DNA of 54,870 nucleotides from Brevibacterium rongguiense (GTDB taxonomy: Bacteria; Actinomycetota; Actinomycetes; Actinomycetales; Brevibacteriaceae). Shown here piece by piece: positions 41,513 through 49,821 of the stretch (position 1 is the first letter of the stretch; the number at the start of each line of letters is the position of its first letter). Location: positions 1-54,870 of the forward strand of contig NZ_WWEQ01000015.1 of NCBI RefSeq assembly GCF_009857845.1. The letters are read 5' to 3'. The position numbers and the translations under genes are program-made. The notes beneath the pieces are model-generated. The model saw only the letters and a list, made by a program, of their open reading frames with translations, had not been told where the DNA came from and made no database searches.

Positions 41513-42925
41513 TCACGCCCGGGATGATCCGGCGGCCGGGGGCGATGCGAGGCCGAATCTGTCGAGCAGCGCCTTCAGTTCGGCCGCGTCGAGACCCGTG
41601 ACCGTGTTGCCGTCGCGGCCGACCATCGTGGGGGCCGAGAGCATGGCGTTGACGATGGCCTCCTCGGTGGCCTCGATCGTGGCCCAGTAGAGCTCGTTGA
41701 TGCTGCGATCGGTGAGCGTGCGCAGCCGGTCGAAGTCCGGTGCCTGCGCCGGATACCGCGTCGACTCCGCGAGCCCGGCCGTCGTGGAGAACGCAACGAT
41801 CATGTCGCCGCTCGAGTACTCCCCGGCTCCGCCCGTGCGGGCGATGCCCATCCCGGCCCGCTGCGCGATCCGGCTGAGCTGATGCGGCAGCAGCGGCGCA
41901 TCCGTGGCGACGATGACGATGATCGACCCCTCGCCCGGGGCCAGCGGGGAAGGCGAGGCCGAGGCGCTGCCGGACTCGCTGACTGACCCGCTGCCGGGCT
42001 CGCGACCGTGTGTGCCGCAGGCGGTGTTGCCTGGCCCGCTGGCGGCTGCGCTGCTTCCACCGGCTGCGCTGCCGGCTGCGCGGTTTCGTCCGGCTGCGCT
42101 GCGCCAATCCGTGGGACCGGGCTGCGGCAGCGGTGCGGACAGCAGCGCGCCCACCGGTGCGCCGTTGACCGTCAGCCGGCTGCGCGTGCCGTGGTTCGCC
42201 TGGACCAGCACGCCCACTGTGTAGTCACCCGCCTGGCCAGTGCCCGTGGCTGTGCCCATATTCGCGGCGGTGCCCATGTCGGTGTCAGTGCGCGTGGCAG
42301 CCTCAGTACCCGTGTCAGCGGCCGTGTTAGGGGCGGGGGCCGGCACGAGGCGCGAGGCGGTGCCGATGCCGCCCTTGAGGTCGTGGCAGATCATGCCGGT
42401 GCCCCCACCGACGCTGCCCTGCTCCACGGGGCCGCCCGCTGCGGCCTCGAGGGCCTGTGCGACCGCTTCCTCGGTGACGTGGAAGCCGGCGATGTCGTTG
42501 AGGAACGCGTCGTTGGTCTCCCCACAGACCGGCTGGCCGGAGAACGTGGGGTTGCCGTCGCTGCGCGCGGCCTGGTCGGCTCGGTGGCGGATGAGGCCGG
42601 TGCGCAGAGTGCCCAGGGCATTCGTGTTGCTCAGTGCGATGGGCGAGCTGAGCGTGCCCGATTCGATGAGCCACTGGATGCCCGTCATGTCCCCCTTGCC
42701 GTTGAGCCGGTGGAAGCCCGCGCACAGCGGGGCCGTCCACACATCGTGGGGGCTGGGATCGATCACCGTGACACCCGTTCGCACCGGCCCGGCTCCTCGG
42801 TCGAGCGGCCCCTTTCCCTCGATGCGGGTCCAGTGCCCCACGCGCACTCCCGCGACGTCGGTGATGGCGTTGTGGGTACCGGCGGTGCGCGTTCCGATCG
42901 CGATTCCCGCCTCGTGTGCCTGCAT
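41513..42925 (-). CDS. P1-family peptidase (DmpA-type, self-processing)
   Basis: A 470-residue Ntn-type aminopeptidase. VGHWTRIEGKGPLDRGAGPVRTGVTV, LSNTNALGTLRTG and VGGGTGMICHDLKGGIG match the alpha part; the nucleophile Ser follows the predicted cut in GEGSIIVIVATDAPLLPHQL. Two low-complexity inserts, one Thr/Ala/Asp-rich (about 205-230) and one Ser/Gly/Ala-rich just before the cut (about 278-325), are unusual and make it longer than the usual 350-400. Relatives release D-amino acids or beta-alanine from peptides. Start: ATG with CACGAT 6 nt upstream. Confidence 0.88.
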   Translation of the reverse strand: MQAHEAGIAIGTRTAGTHNAITDVAGVRVGHWTRIEGKGPLDRGAGPVRTGVTVIDPSPHDVWTAPLCAGFHRLNGKGDMTGIQWLIESGTLSSPIALSNTNALGTLRTGLIRHRADQAARSDGNPTFSGQPVCGETNDAFLNDIAGFHVTEEAVAQALEAAAGGPVEQGSVGGGTGMICHDLKGGIGTASRLVPAPAPNTAADTGTEAATRTDTDMGTAANMGTATGTGQAGDYTVGVLVQANHGTRSRLTVNGAPVGALLSAPLPQPGPTDWRSAAGRNRAAGSAAGGSSAAASGPGNTACGTHGREPGSGSVSESGSASASPSPLAPGEGSIIVIVATDAPLLPHQLSRIAQRAGMGIARTGGAGEYSSGDMIVAFSTTAGLAESTRYPAQAPDFDRLRTLTDRSINELYWATIEATEEAIVNAMLSAPTMVGRDGNTVTGLDAAELKALLDRFGLASPPAAGSSRA

Positions 42926-42966
42926 GGCCCCATCGTGGCATGCGCCCAACCGGTCCGGGCATTCCC

Positions 42967-43004
42967 GCAGCCGGGTTGGACATGTGCAGCCGGGTTGGAC
43001 ATGT
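42967..43004 (-). repeat. 19-bp tandem repeat between HNH and peptidase genes
   Basis: GCAGCCGGGTTGGACATGT occurs twice in tandem, followed by a partial copy (GCAGCCGG) that reaches the stop of the DUF222/HNH gene. Confidence 0.8.
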
Positions 43005-43015
43005 GCGCAGCCGGT

Positions 43016-44584
43016 TCAGAACGGCGGTGGATCGTCGGCAACGGGGTCTGCACCGGTTGCGGGATCTGCCGGGCTGGGGAGGTCTGCACCGCCCGCGGGG
43101 TCTGAGGGATCCGCCGGGGGTGCTGCGAGTGGGGGAGGCGCGAGCCGCGCAATCTGGCACGCGTGCTCCACCTCGATGTGCGAGCCCGGTGGTGCCACTG
43201 GCCCGGCGACCGCCGCGGGGAACGTCCATCGGACGCCGCCGCCCACCCCCGGTATGCCCAGGGTCGCGACGGCCTCGCCGGCGGGTGCTGTCGCGAGGCC
43301 CGCCTGGTCATCTCGGGCGACGGTGAAGACTCCGCTGGTCTTGAGGTTGTGGTGGCGACGGCAGAGCGGATGGAGGTTCCACAGCTGCGTGAGGCCGCCC
43401 CGCTCGGGGTGCGCTCGTTGGAATGGGGAGATGTGGTCGATATCCGAGCTCTCCGCCCTGCGCGAGCATCCGGGCACGGTGCACCAGACCCAGCGCGCTC
43501 GGATCGCTGCTCTGAGGGCCGCGGGGACGGGATAGCTTCTGGCCATCGCCTCGACGGCCGTCCCCGTGACCGGATCGGTGAGGATGCGGCGCATCGACGG
43601 GGCGTGCACCGCGATCCGCCGGGCATCCTCGGCGGAGACCGGTGTGAGGTCATCGAGGTGGCCCGGGAGATCCGAGGCGCCGACGAGCGTGAGGAGGGGC
43701 AGCGTCACCTGGACGGCCGCCTGGCTGCGCAGCCAGGCCTCGCTCGTGGGCATGGTGACGGCAATGGCGGCGGTGGTCCCATCGGCCCGCTGCACCGGAA
43801 GGGTCAGCCGCGGCACGGAGAGGATGCCGAGGTCGAAGCGCATCTGGTCGAGTGTCGCCTCGGCGGCGATCCGGTCGGCTGCTCCCAGCTCGGGTGTGTG
43901 CTCGGCCAGGACTCCGGTCTGCGAGGCGAGAATCGCCCGGCCCCAGGCCGTGTAGCGGCGGTATGCCGCGGCTACGACCACCGTGGGGCCGGTGAACTGC
44001 ATGCACGCCGTGCCGTCACCGTTGTTCCAATAGGCCACCCGGCGCCCGCGGTGCGCCTCGCTCTCCCGGTCCGGGGTGGGCAGGAGGGTGGCGAAGATGT
44101 CGTCGACCGCCTTCTTCCAGCGCTTCCACTCCCAGGCCGCGGGGACCGCGCAGACGAGCCCGTCGAAGCGGCTGCGCAGCGGTTCCCCCAACTGCATGCC
44201 CTTGCCGGCGGCGTATTCGAGACGGCCGTAGCGCAGCTGCGCCGCGGCAGCCAGCGCCAACAGGTCCGGCAGCACCGTCAACACGGCAAATGAGCGAGTG
44301 CCGAGCGTGTGCGCCCGGTGCAGGCTGATGTCCGCCCCCGCGGCCAGCGCCGCCCACGCCGCCTCCGGCAGTGCCGCGAGGAGGTCTGCGAACTCCGCGG
44401 GCAGCTGGTCGGACGAGGCGCGCGCATCCGTGCCCCGTCCGGTGCCCAGGGGTGTGCGCTCGAGGAGATAGGCGCGGGTCAGCTGGGCGCACACGGCCTG
44501 CGCCCGCGCGAGGTGGGCCGCGTCGAGGACGGCCTCCGCGGCTGTGAGCGCCGGGGGTGTCTGGGGTGCGTGCTGAGCGGTCAC
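43016..44584 (-). CDS. DUF222 / HNH endonuclease domain protein (13E12-type)
   Basis: A 522-residue protein with an N-terminal helical DUF222 domain and a C-terminal HNH domain: CTVPGCSRRAESSDIDHISPF followed by WNLHPLCRRHHNLK contains the zinc cysteines and HNH residues. Many copies of this family occur in actinomycete genomes, and in mycobacteria several respond to DNA damage; function is mostly unproven. The GTG start has AAGGGAG upstream. It is divergent from a RecQ-type helicase across an AT-rich stretch. Confidence 0.9.
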   Translation of the reverse strand: MTAQHAPQTPPALTAAEAVLDAAHLARAQAVCAQLTRAYLLERTPLGTGRGTDARASSDQLPAEFADLLAALPEAAWAALAAGADISLHRAHTLGTRSFAVLTVLPDLLALAAAAQLRYGRLEYAAGKGMQLGEPLRSRFDGLVCAVPAAWEWKRWKKAVDDIFATLLPTPDRESEAHRGRRVAYWNNGDGTACMQFTGPTVVVAAAYRRYTAWGRAILASQTGVLAEHTPELGAADRIAAEATLDQMRFDLGILSVPRLTLPVQRADGTTAAIAVTMPTSEAWLRSQAAVQVTLPLLTLVGASDLPGHLDDLTPVSAEDARRIAVHAPSMRRILTDPVTGTAVEAMARSYPVPAALRAAIRARWVWCTVPGCSRRAESSDIDHISPFQRAHPERGGLTQLWNLHPLCRRHHNLKTSGVFTVARDDQAGLATAPAGEAVATLGIPGVGGGVRWTFPAAVAGPVAPPGSHIEVEHACQIARLAPPPLAAPPADPSDPAGGADLPSPADPATGADPVADDPPPF

Positions 44585-44689
44585 CGGGTGCTCCCTTCGC
44601 GACGCTGCGGTTGTCCGGCCGCTCCGGTGACGCCATGGGAGGTGTCCCTGGAGCGCTCTGCGAGCGGCAATCAAACCGCTCGTACGATG

Positions 44690-44725
44690 CTTGTGTTCGA
44701 TTGTAGTCCGATATATATTCGAATG
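44690..44725. promoter_or_regulatory. AT-rich intergenic stretch with TTCGA half-sites
   Basis: Between the divergent HNH and helicase genes, TTCGAT (44696-44701) and TCCGATATATATTCGA (44707-44722) stand out from GC-rich flanks. The second is an imperfect dyad with one good half-site ATTCGA. It may hold the HNH promoter and a degenerate LexA-type site. The rest of the 268-bp gap shows nothing clear. Confidence 0.35.
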
Positions 44726-44839
44726 GAAGAGGCTGTTGCAGGAATTCTGCGACGTTCTCCGGTGGAGAAAGGGGGCAGCTGTGGACGAACATGAGACAAG
44801 CGGTCCGGGTGCGGCCGGGGCCGCGTCAGCGGGCATCGC

Positions 44840-44845
44840 TACAGT
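44840..44845 (+). promoter_or_regulatory. -10 hexamer TACAGT, leaderless type
   Basis: TACAGT ends 7 nt before the ATG at 44853. Confidence 0.5.
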
Positions 44846-44852
44846 CGGGGGC

Positions 44853-47087
44853 ATGAGCGACGCCGGCAATCATGGAGCGGGCCCTGCCGAAGACGGGCCC
44901 GGTGCGGTCGAAGTGGGCGAGCATGTGCTGGACACCGCACCGGCCGGCGGTGGGCCCGGTGGGCTGCGGGAAGCTGCCGGTCAGGTGCTCGTACAGCTGA
45001 CGGGGCGCGCGGATGCGCAGTTCCGCGATGGGCAGTTCGAGGCGATCGAGGCCCTCGTGTCCGGCCGCCGCCGGGCGCTCGTGGTCCAGCGCACGGGCTG
45101 GGGGAAGTCCGCCGTCTACTTCGTCGCCTCGCGGCTGATCCGGCAGGGCTTCGGGCAGCGTGCCGGGGCAGGCGGGCCCACCCTCATCATCTCGCCGCTC
45201 CTCGCGCTCATGCGGGACCAGGTTGCGGCAGCCGCCCGGGCGGGGGTGAGGGCGGTGACGATCAACTCGTCGAACGCCACGGAATGGGACGATGTGCTCG
45301 CCGCGCTCGACCGGAACGAGGTCGACGTCCTGCTCATCTCGCCGGAGCGGCTGACGAACCCCAAGTTCCGGGAGCGCGTCCTGGGCCGGCTGCTCGGGGG
45401 CGTCGGCATGATCGTGGTGGACGAGGCCCACTGCATCTCCGACTGGGGACACGACTTCCGCCCCGACTACAGGAGGATCGGGGCGCTGCTGGCGGAGCTC
45501 CCGGCGGATCTCCCGGTGCTCGCGACCACTGCCACGGCCAACGAGCGCGTCGTCGACGATGTGGCCGCGCAGCTGGGAGCCGACACCCTCGTCATCCGCG
45601 GCCCGCTTGCCCGCGACTCGCTGCGGCTCGGCGTGGCCGATACCGCGCCGCCGGGCCGGCGGATCGCCTGGCTGGCCGAGCACCTGGGCGACTTCGCGGG
45701 CTCGGGGATCATCTACACGCTCACGGTCTCCGCCGCCCAGGACGTGGCGCGCGCGCTGCGCCAGGCCGGCTGGGAGGTCGCGCCCTACACGGGGGGCACG
45801 GACACGGAGGAGCGCGAGGCACTCGAGGCGCGGCTCAAGGGCAATGACCTCAAGGCGCTCGTCGCCACCTCCGCGCTCGGCATGGGGTTCGACAAGCCGG
45901 ATCTGGGCTTCGTCATCCACCTGGGCGCGCCATCGTCGGCCGTGGCGTACTACCAGCAGGTGGGTCGCGCTGGCCGCGCCACCGATTCGGCGGACGTGCT
46001 GCTGCTGCCCGGCCCGGAGGATCCGGATATCTGGGAGTACTTCGCCACGGCTTCGATGCCGGACCCGGAGGCGGCTCGGGCCGTTCTCGCGGCCCTCGAC
46101 GCGGCGCGCGCGGATTCCGATTCGGGCGGGGGCAGCCCGGCGCTCTCGGTTCCCGCGCTCGAACCGCTGGTGGGCGCCAAGCGCTCGCGCCTCGAGCTGC
46201 TGCTCAAAACGCTGCAGGTGGACGGGGCGGTCGATCGCGTGGCCGGCGGCTTCGTGTCGACGGGCGCCGGGTGGACCTACGACGAGGAGCGGTACGCGGC
46301 GGTGGCGCAGGCGCGCCGCCGCGAGGCGCAGGCCATGCTCGACTACGAGGCGGGTCGGATGTGCCGCATGCGCTTCCTCGCCGAACAGCTCGATGACCCC
46401 GCGGCTTCCGACTGCGGGCGCTGCGACGTGTGCGCGGGCCCCTGGTGGTCGTCCGAGGTCTCCGAGGAGGGCCGCTCGCGCGCCGAATCGGTGCTCTCCG
46501 GGGTGGGTCTCGAACTCGATCCGCGCGCGGCGTGGCCCACGGGCCTGCCCAAGATCGGTGTCCAGCTCAAGGGGAAGATCCCCGAGGCCGAGCGGGTGGG
46601 ACCGGGCCGGGTGATCGCGCGCCTGACGGACCTGGGCCCCGGCCAGGCGCTGCGCGGGTTCCTCGCCGCCGGTGCCGAGGACGCCCCGGTGCCGGCGAAC
46701 ATCGGCTCCTGGTGCCTGCGCGTGCTCTCCGAATGGGAGTGGGCCGAGCGCCCCACCGCGGTGGTGGGGGTTCCGAGTGCCGTGCGCCCGCACACGGTGC
46801 GCTCCCTGGCCGCCGAGCTCGCTGCGGCGGGAAAGCTCATCGATGCCGGTGACCTCCAGCTCCTCCACGACCCGGGAACGCCGGATTCGAACAGCGCGTA
46901 TCGGCTGCGCGGGCTCCACGACGCGTTCTTCGTCCCGGAGCCGGTCGCCCAGGCGGTCGCGGGGCAGGTCGTGCTGCTCGTCGACACCGAGGTGGTCTCG
47001 CGGTGGACCATGACCATCGCCGGGCGCGAGCTGCGCCTTGCCGGAGCCAAGGAGGTGCTGCCCTTCGCCCTGGCGCTGCGCGCCTGA
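44853..47087 (+). CDS. recQ: RecQ-family ATP-dependent DNA helicase
   Basis: A 744-residue helicase. Walker A reads TGWGKSAVYF (about 81-90) in place of TGGGKSLCY, Walker B is VVDEAHCISDWGHDFRPDY (about 189-207), and motif VI is YQQVGRAGRA. A C-terminal zinc knuckle CGRCDVC lies near 521. No HRDC domain is obvious; the long C-terminal region (about 560-744) is not one I recognise. RecQ unwinds DNA in recombination and repair. The ATG at 44853 is preferred because TACAGT is 7 nt upstream. It is divergent from the HNH gene. Confidence 0.9.
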   Translation: MSDAGNHGAGPAEDGPGAVEVGEHVLDTAPAGGGPGGLREAAGQVLVQLTGRADAQFRDGQFEAIEALVSGRRRALVVQRTGWGKSAVYFVASRLIRQGFGQRAGAGGPTLIISPLLALMRDQVAAAARAGVRAVTINSSNATEWDDVLAALDRNEVDVLLISPERLTNPKFRERVLGRLLGGVGMIVVDEAHCISDWGHDFRPDYRRIGALLAELPADLPVLATTATANERVVDDVAAQLGADTLVIRGPLARDSLRLGVADTAPPGRRIAWLAEHLGDFAGSGIIYTLTVSAAQDVARALRQAGWEVAPYTGGTDTEEREALEARLKGNDLKALVATSALGMGFDKPDLGFVIHLGAPSSAVAYYQQVGRAGRATDSADVLLLPGPEDPDIWEYFATASMPDPEAARAVLAALDAARADSDSGGGSPALSVPALEPLVGAKRSRLELLLKTLQVDGAVDRVAGGFVSTGAGWTYDEERYAAVAQARRREAQAMLDYEAGRMCRMRFLAEQLDDPAASDCGRCDVCAGPWWSSEVSEEGRSRAESVLSGVGLELDPRAAWPTGLPKIGVQLKGKIPEAERVGPGRVIARLTDLGPGQALRGFLAAGAEDAPVPANIGSWCLRVLSEWEWAERPTAVVGVPSAVRPHTVRSLAAELAAAGKLIDAGDLQLLHDPGTPDSNSAYRLRGLHDAFFVPEPVAQAVAGQVVLLVDTEVVSRWTMTIAGRELRLAGAKEVLPFALALRA

Positions 47088-47124
47088 GCAGCAGGGCCGG
47101 GAACGGCCCACCCCGCTCGGCGCT

Positions 47125-47202
47125 GCCCGCAGGCCAGCCGGACCGGTCTTGCCCGCAGGCCAGCCGGGCCGGTCTTGCCCGTAGGCCAGCCGGCTCAGTC
47201 CT
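47125..47202. repeat. 26-bp tandem repeat between convergent recQ and CDF genes
   Basis: Three copies, starting at 47125, 47151 and 47177, of a unit beginning GCCCGCAGGCCAGCCGGACC. The third diverges and contains the CDF stop codon. The units contain palindromic GACCGGTC or CCGGGCCGG, so the array may serve as a terminator for both genes. Confidence 0.8.
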
Positions 47203-48256
47203 GCGCGGCGGGGTCTTCGTACCAGTCGGGCAGCGGCTCGAGACCGAGCTGCGTGGTGTCCCCCGGTCGCGTGAGTGTGAGGAGGGCACGCGCCACGACC
47301 TGCTGGCGCTCCAGCCGGTCCTCCACGTCCTGCATGAGCCGGCGCAGCTCGGACTCGCGGGCGTCACCGGCGACGTCGACCGACGCGAGCACGAGGATCT
47401 GGTTGGCGCCCACCCACTCCGTGTGGAAGAAGCTGACGCTGGCGATCTCCGGGCTGTCGAGGATGATCTTGAGCAGCTCGTTGCGCACGAGCGGCGTGCC
47501 GCCCTCACCCGTGAGCAGCGAGGCGTTGCGGGAGATGAGGACGATCGCGACGATGCCCAGCAGCACCCCCACGAGGATCGAGCCCAGCGCGTCCCAGATC
47601 GCATTGCCCGTGATCTGGTGCAGGAACAGGCCCGCGCCGGCGATGAGGAGGCCCAGGAGGGCCGCGGAGTCCTCCGCGAAGACCGCGCGCAGCATGGGAT
47701 CGGACGTCTTCGCCACGTAGCGCAGCGGATCCAGGCGCCGCCGACGCGCGCCGCGCCGCGTCTGCCGCAGCGCCTGCAGGAACGAGGTCCCCTCGAGCGC
47801 GAATGAGATGGCGAGCACCACGTAGCCCCACAGGTAGTCCTCGCCCTCGCTCTCTACGGTCAGCGACTGGATGCCGTGCCAGATCGATACGCCGGCGCCC
47901 ACCGCGAACAGGCCGATCGCCGCGAACATCGCCCATACGAACCCCGAGCGCCCGTAGCCCAGCGGGTGGGAGCGGTCCGCGGGCTTCCGGGAGCGCTTCT
48001 CGCCGATGAGGAGGAAGATCTCATTGCCGGTGTCCGCCCACGAGTGCGCGGCCTCGGCGAGCATCGAGGCGGACCCCGTGAGCGCGGCGACGATGGACTT
48101 GGCCACGGCGACGAGGAAATTGGCCGCAAACGCGAGGACGACCGTGACCCCGCTGCCGGACTCCTGCTCGGCACCGCGGGCATGGCTGCCGCCGGCATCA
48201 CTGGAGGCCGGCGGGTGGCCCTCGCGGGGCTGGGGGTGCTGCGCGGCTGAGCTCAT
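47195..48256 (-). CDS. Cation diffusion facilitator family transporter
   Basis: A 353-residue metal/proton antiporter with six helices. The first metal site is in AAHSWADTGNE and the second in FAEDSAALLG, with Asp residues in the normal places of CDF proteins exporting zinc, manganese or iron. A cytoplasmic C-terminal domain follows (SFFHTEWVGANQILV). The N-terminus is polar and Gly/Ser-rich, unusual but not structured. GGAAGG lies upstream of the ATG. It converges with recQ. Confidence 0.88.
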   Translation of the reverse strand: MSSAAQHPQPREGHPPASSDAGGSHARGAEQESGSGVTVVLAFAANFLVAVAKSIVAALTGSASMLAEAAHSWADTGNEIFLLIGEKRSRKPADRSHPLGYGRSGFVWAMFAAIGLFAVGAGVSIWHGIQSLTVESEGEDYLWGYVVLAISFALEGTSFLQALRQTRRGARRRRLDPLRYVAKTSDPMLRAVFAEDSAALLGLLIAGAGLFLHQITGNAIWDALGSILVGVLLGIVAIVLISRNASLLTGEGGTPLVRNELLKIILDSPEIASVSFFHTEWVGANQILVLASVDVAGDARESELRRLMQDVEDRLERQQVVARALLTLTRPGDTTQLGLEPLPDWYEDPAAQD

Positions 48257-48447
48257 GGCGGTGCCTTCCGGACGTCGAGCGGGATGCGGCGGGCCGGGTA
48301 CCCGTCGGCGTGAGCGACCGGCGCAGCCCCGCCCGCTCAAGTATGCCTGCCGCAGCCGATGGCGCGGTCACGGGCCGGCAGCCGGTCTCGAGTGACCAGA
48401 CGTCCTGCATGCCAAGACGCGCCGATTCGGAATCCGGACGCTGGGGT

Positions 48448-48453
48448 GACAAT
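48448..48453 (+). promoter_or_regulatory. -10 hexamer GACAAT, leaderless type
   Basis: GACAAT ends 6 nt before ATG 48460; TTCGGA 16 bp further up may be the -35. Confidence 0.45.
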
Positions 48454-48459
48454 GGCGGC

Positions 48460-49821
48460 ATGGGCGCGGCCGACGGCAGGGATGACACGCACAGCACCAG
48501 TACCGGTGCGAACACCAGCGCAGGCCCCGCCGAACCGGTGCCCACCCCCGCACCCGGTGTCCGTCCGTGGGCCCGCAGCCTGGCCATCTGCACGTTCGGT
48601 TCGTTCACGACGATTGTCGGCATGACGATGCTCGTGCCCTTCCTGCCCGTCTACATCCGGCAGCTGGGCGTGCAGGACCCGGATGCGATCGTCCACTGGT
48701 CCGCGATCTGCTTCGGCGCGACCTACCTCGTGGCGGCGCTCGTCGCCCCGCTGTGGGGGATGCTCGGCGATCGGTGGGGGCGCAAGTCCATGCTCGTGCG
48801 CGCGGGGCTGGGCATGAGTATCGCGATCGGCCTCACGGGCCTCGCCCAGGACGTGGGGCAGCTCCTGGCCCTGCGCCTGCTCACCGGTCTGCTGGGTGGC
48901 TTCGCCTCCGGTGCCATGATCCTCGTCGCGGACCTCACGCCGGTCGCCCGCCGCGCCTTCGCGGTGGGCGTGCTGACCTCCGGCGTCATGGCCGGCAACC
49001 TCGCCGGCCCCGTGCTCGGCGGGCTGCTCCCGCCCCTCGTGGGCCCCCGGGTGGTCTTCGGGTGGACGGGCGCCCTCATCTTCACCGCGTTCCTCGCCGT
49101 CGTGCTCGGCCTGCCTGCGGACCGGCCCCAGCGCCGACCCGTCGCTCCCGATGGGCCAGCCACCCCCGCTGCGCCCAGCGCCCCCGCCGGACCCTCCGAC
49201 CCGCCCGCGGCGCCCGGCCCGCCCGGTGCACAGGGAGAGCGGGCGCCGGCGCGCGCCTCGGCGGCCATCGTGCTGCTGCTCGCGATCGCCTCGCTCATCA
49301 CGTTCGCGAGCATGTCCGTCGAGCCCTTCATCACCCTGCTGAGCGCCCAGCTGCCGGGCGGGCAGCCTGCGGCGCTGTGGGGCGGGATCGCGCTGTCGGC
49401 CACCGCGGCCGGCACGATGATCGCGGGGCCCGTGCTCGGGCGCGCGGCCGATGCCATCGGGCCGCGGCGGGTCCTCGCCCTCTCGCTCGCGGCCGCCGCG
49501 CTGTGCGCGAGCGCGCAGTACCTTGCCCACTCGGCCCCAGCGCTCGTCGCCCTGCGCTTCGCGCTGGGGCTCGCCGTGGGCGGGCTGGCCCCGGCCGCCA
49601 CCTCGGCGCTGCGCGCGCTGGTGCCGGCCGCCCGGGTGGGCCGCGTGCTGGGGCTCATGGTCGCCGCCCAGCACGCCGGCCAGGTGCTCGGTCCGCTCTT
49701 CGGGGCCTGGGTCGCGACGGCGGCGGGGATGCGCGAGGCGTTCCTCGCCTCGGGCGCCGTGCTGGCGCTCGGAGCGGGCCTGGCCGCGCTCGCCCTGCGG
49801 CGGCGGAACCAGCCCTCCTAG
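48460..49821 (+). CDS. MFS multidrug-type transporter
   Basis: A 453-residue, 12-helix transporter. The loop 2-3 motif GMLGDRWGRKSMLVRAG is the MFS signature; helix 1 begins TFGSFTTIVGMTMLVPFLPVYI. The central loop is long, Pro/Ala-rich and low-complexity. The ATG at 48460 has GACAAT 6 nt upstream, so the longer N-terminal frame was rejected. Its TAG stop shares CTAG with the stop of the converging MFS gene. Substrate unknown. Confidence 0.88.
   Translation: MGAADGRDDTHSTSTGANTSAGPAEPVPTPAPGVRPWARSLAICTFGSFTTIVGMTMLVPFLPVYIRQLGVQDPDAIVHWSAICFGATYLVAALVAPLWGMLGDRWGRKSMLVRAGLGMSIAIGLTGLAQDVGQLLALRLLTGLLGGFASGAMILVADLTPVARRAFAVGVLTSGVMAGNLAGPVLGGLLPPLVGPRVVFGWTGALIFTAFLAVVLGLPADRPQRRPVAPDGPATPAAPSAPAGPSDPPAAPGPPGAQGERAPARASAAIVLLLAIASLITFASMSVEPFITLLSAQLPGGQPAALWGGIALSATAAGTMIAGPVLGRAADAIGPRRVLALSLAAAALCASAQYLAHSAPALVALRFALGLAVGGLAPAATSALRALVPAARVGRVLGLMVAAQHAGQVLGPLFGAWVATAAGMREAFLASGAVLALGAGLAALALRRRNQPS

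Noticed and set aside
42967..43004. CRISPR-like repeats
   Set aside because: The units are directly tandem without spacers and only two copies occur; no cas genes in the window.
44690..44725. LexA (SOS) box upstream of the HNH gene
   Set aside because: Only half-sites fit TCGAAC-N4-GTTCGA; no full palindrome. Kept only as a possible degenerate site.
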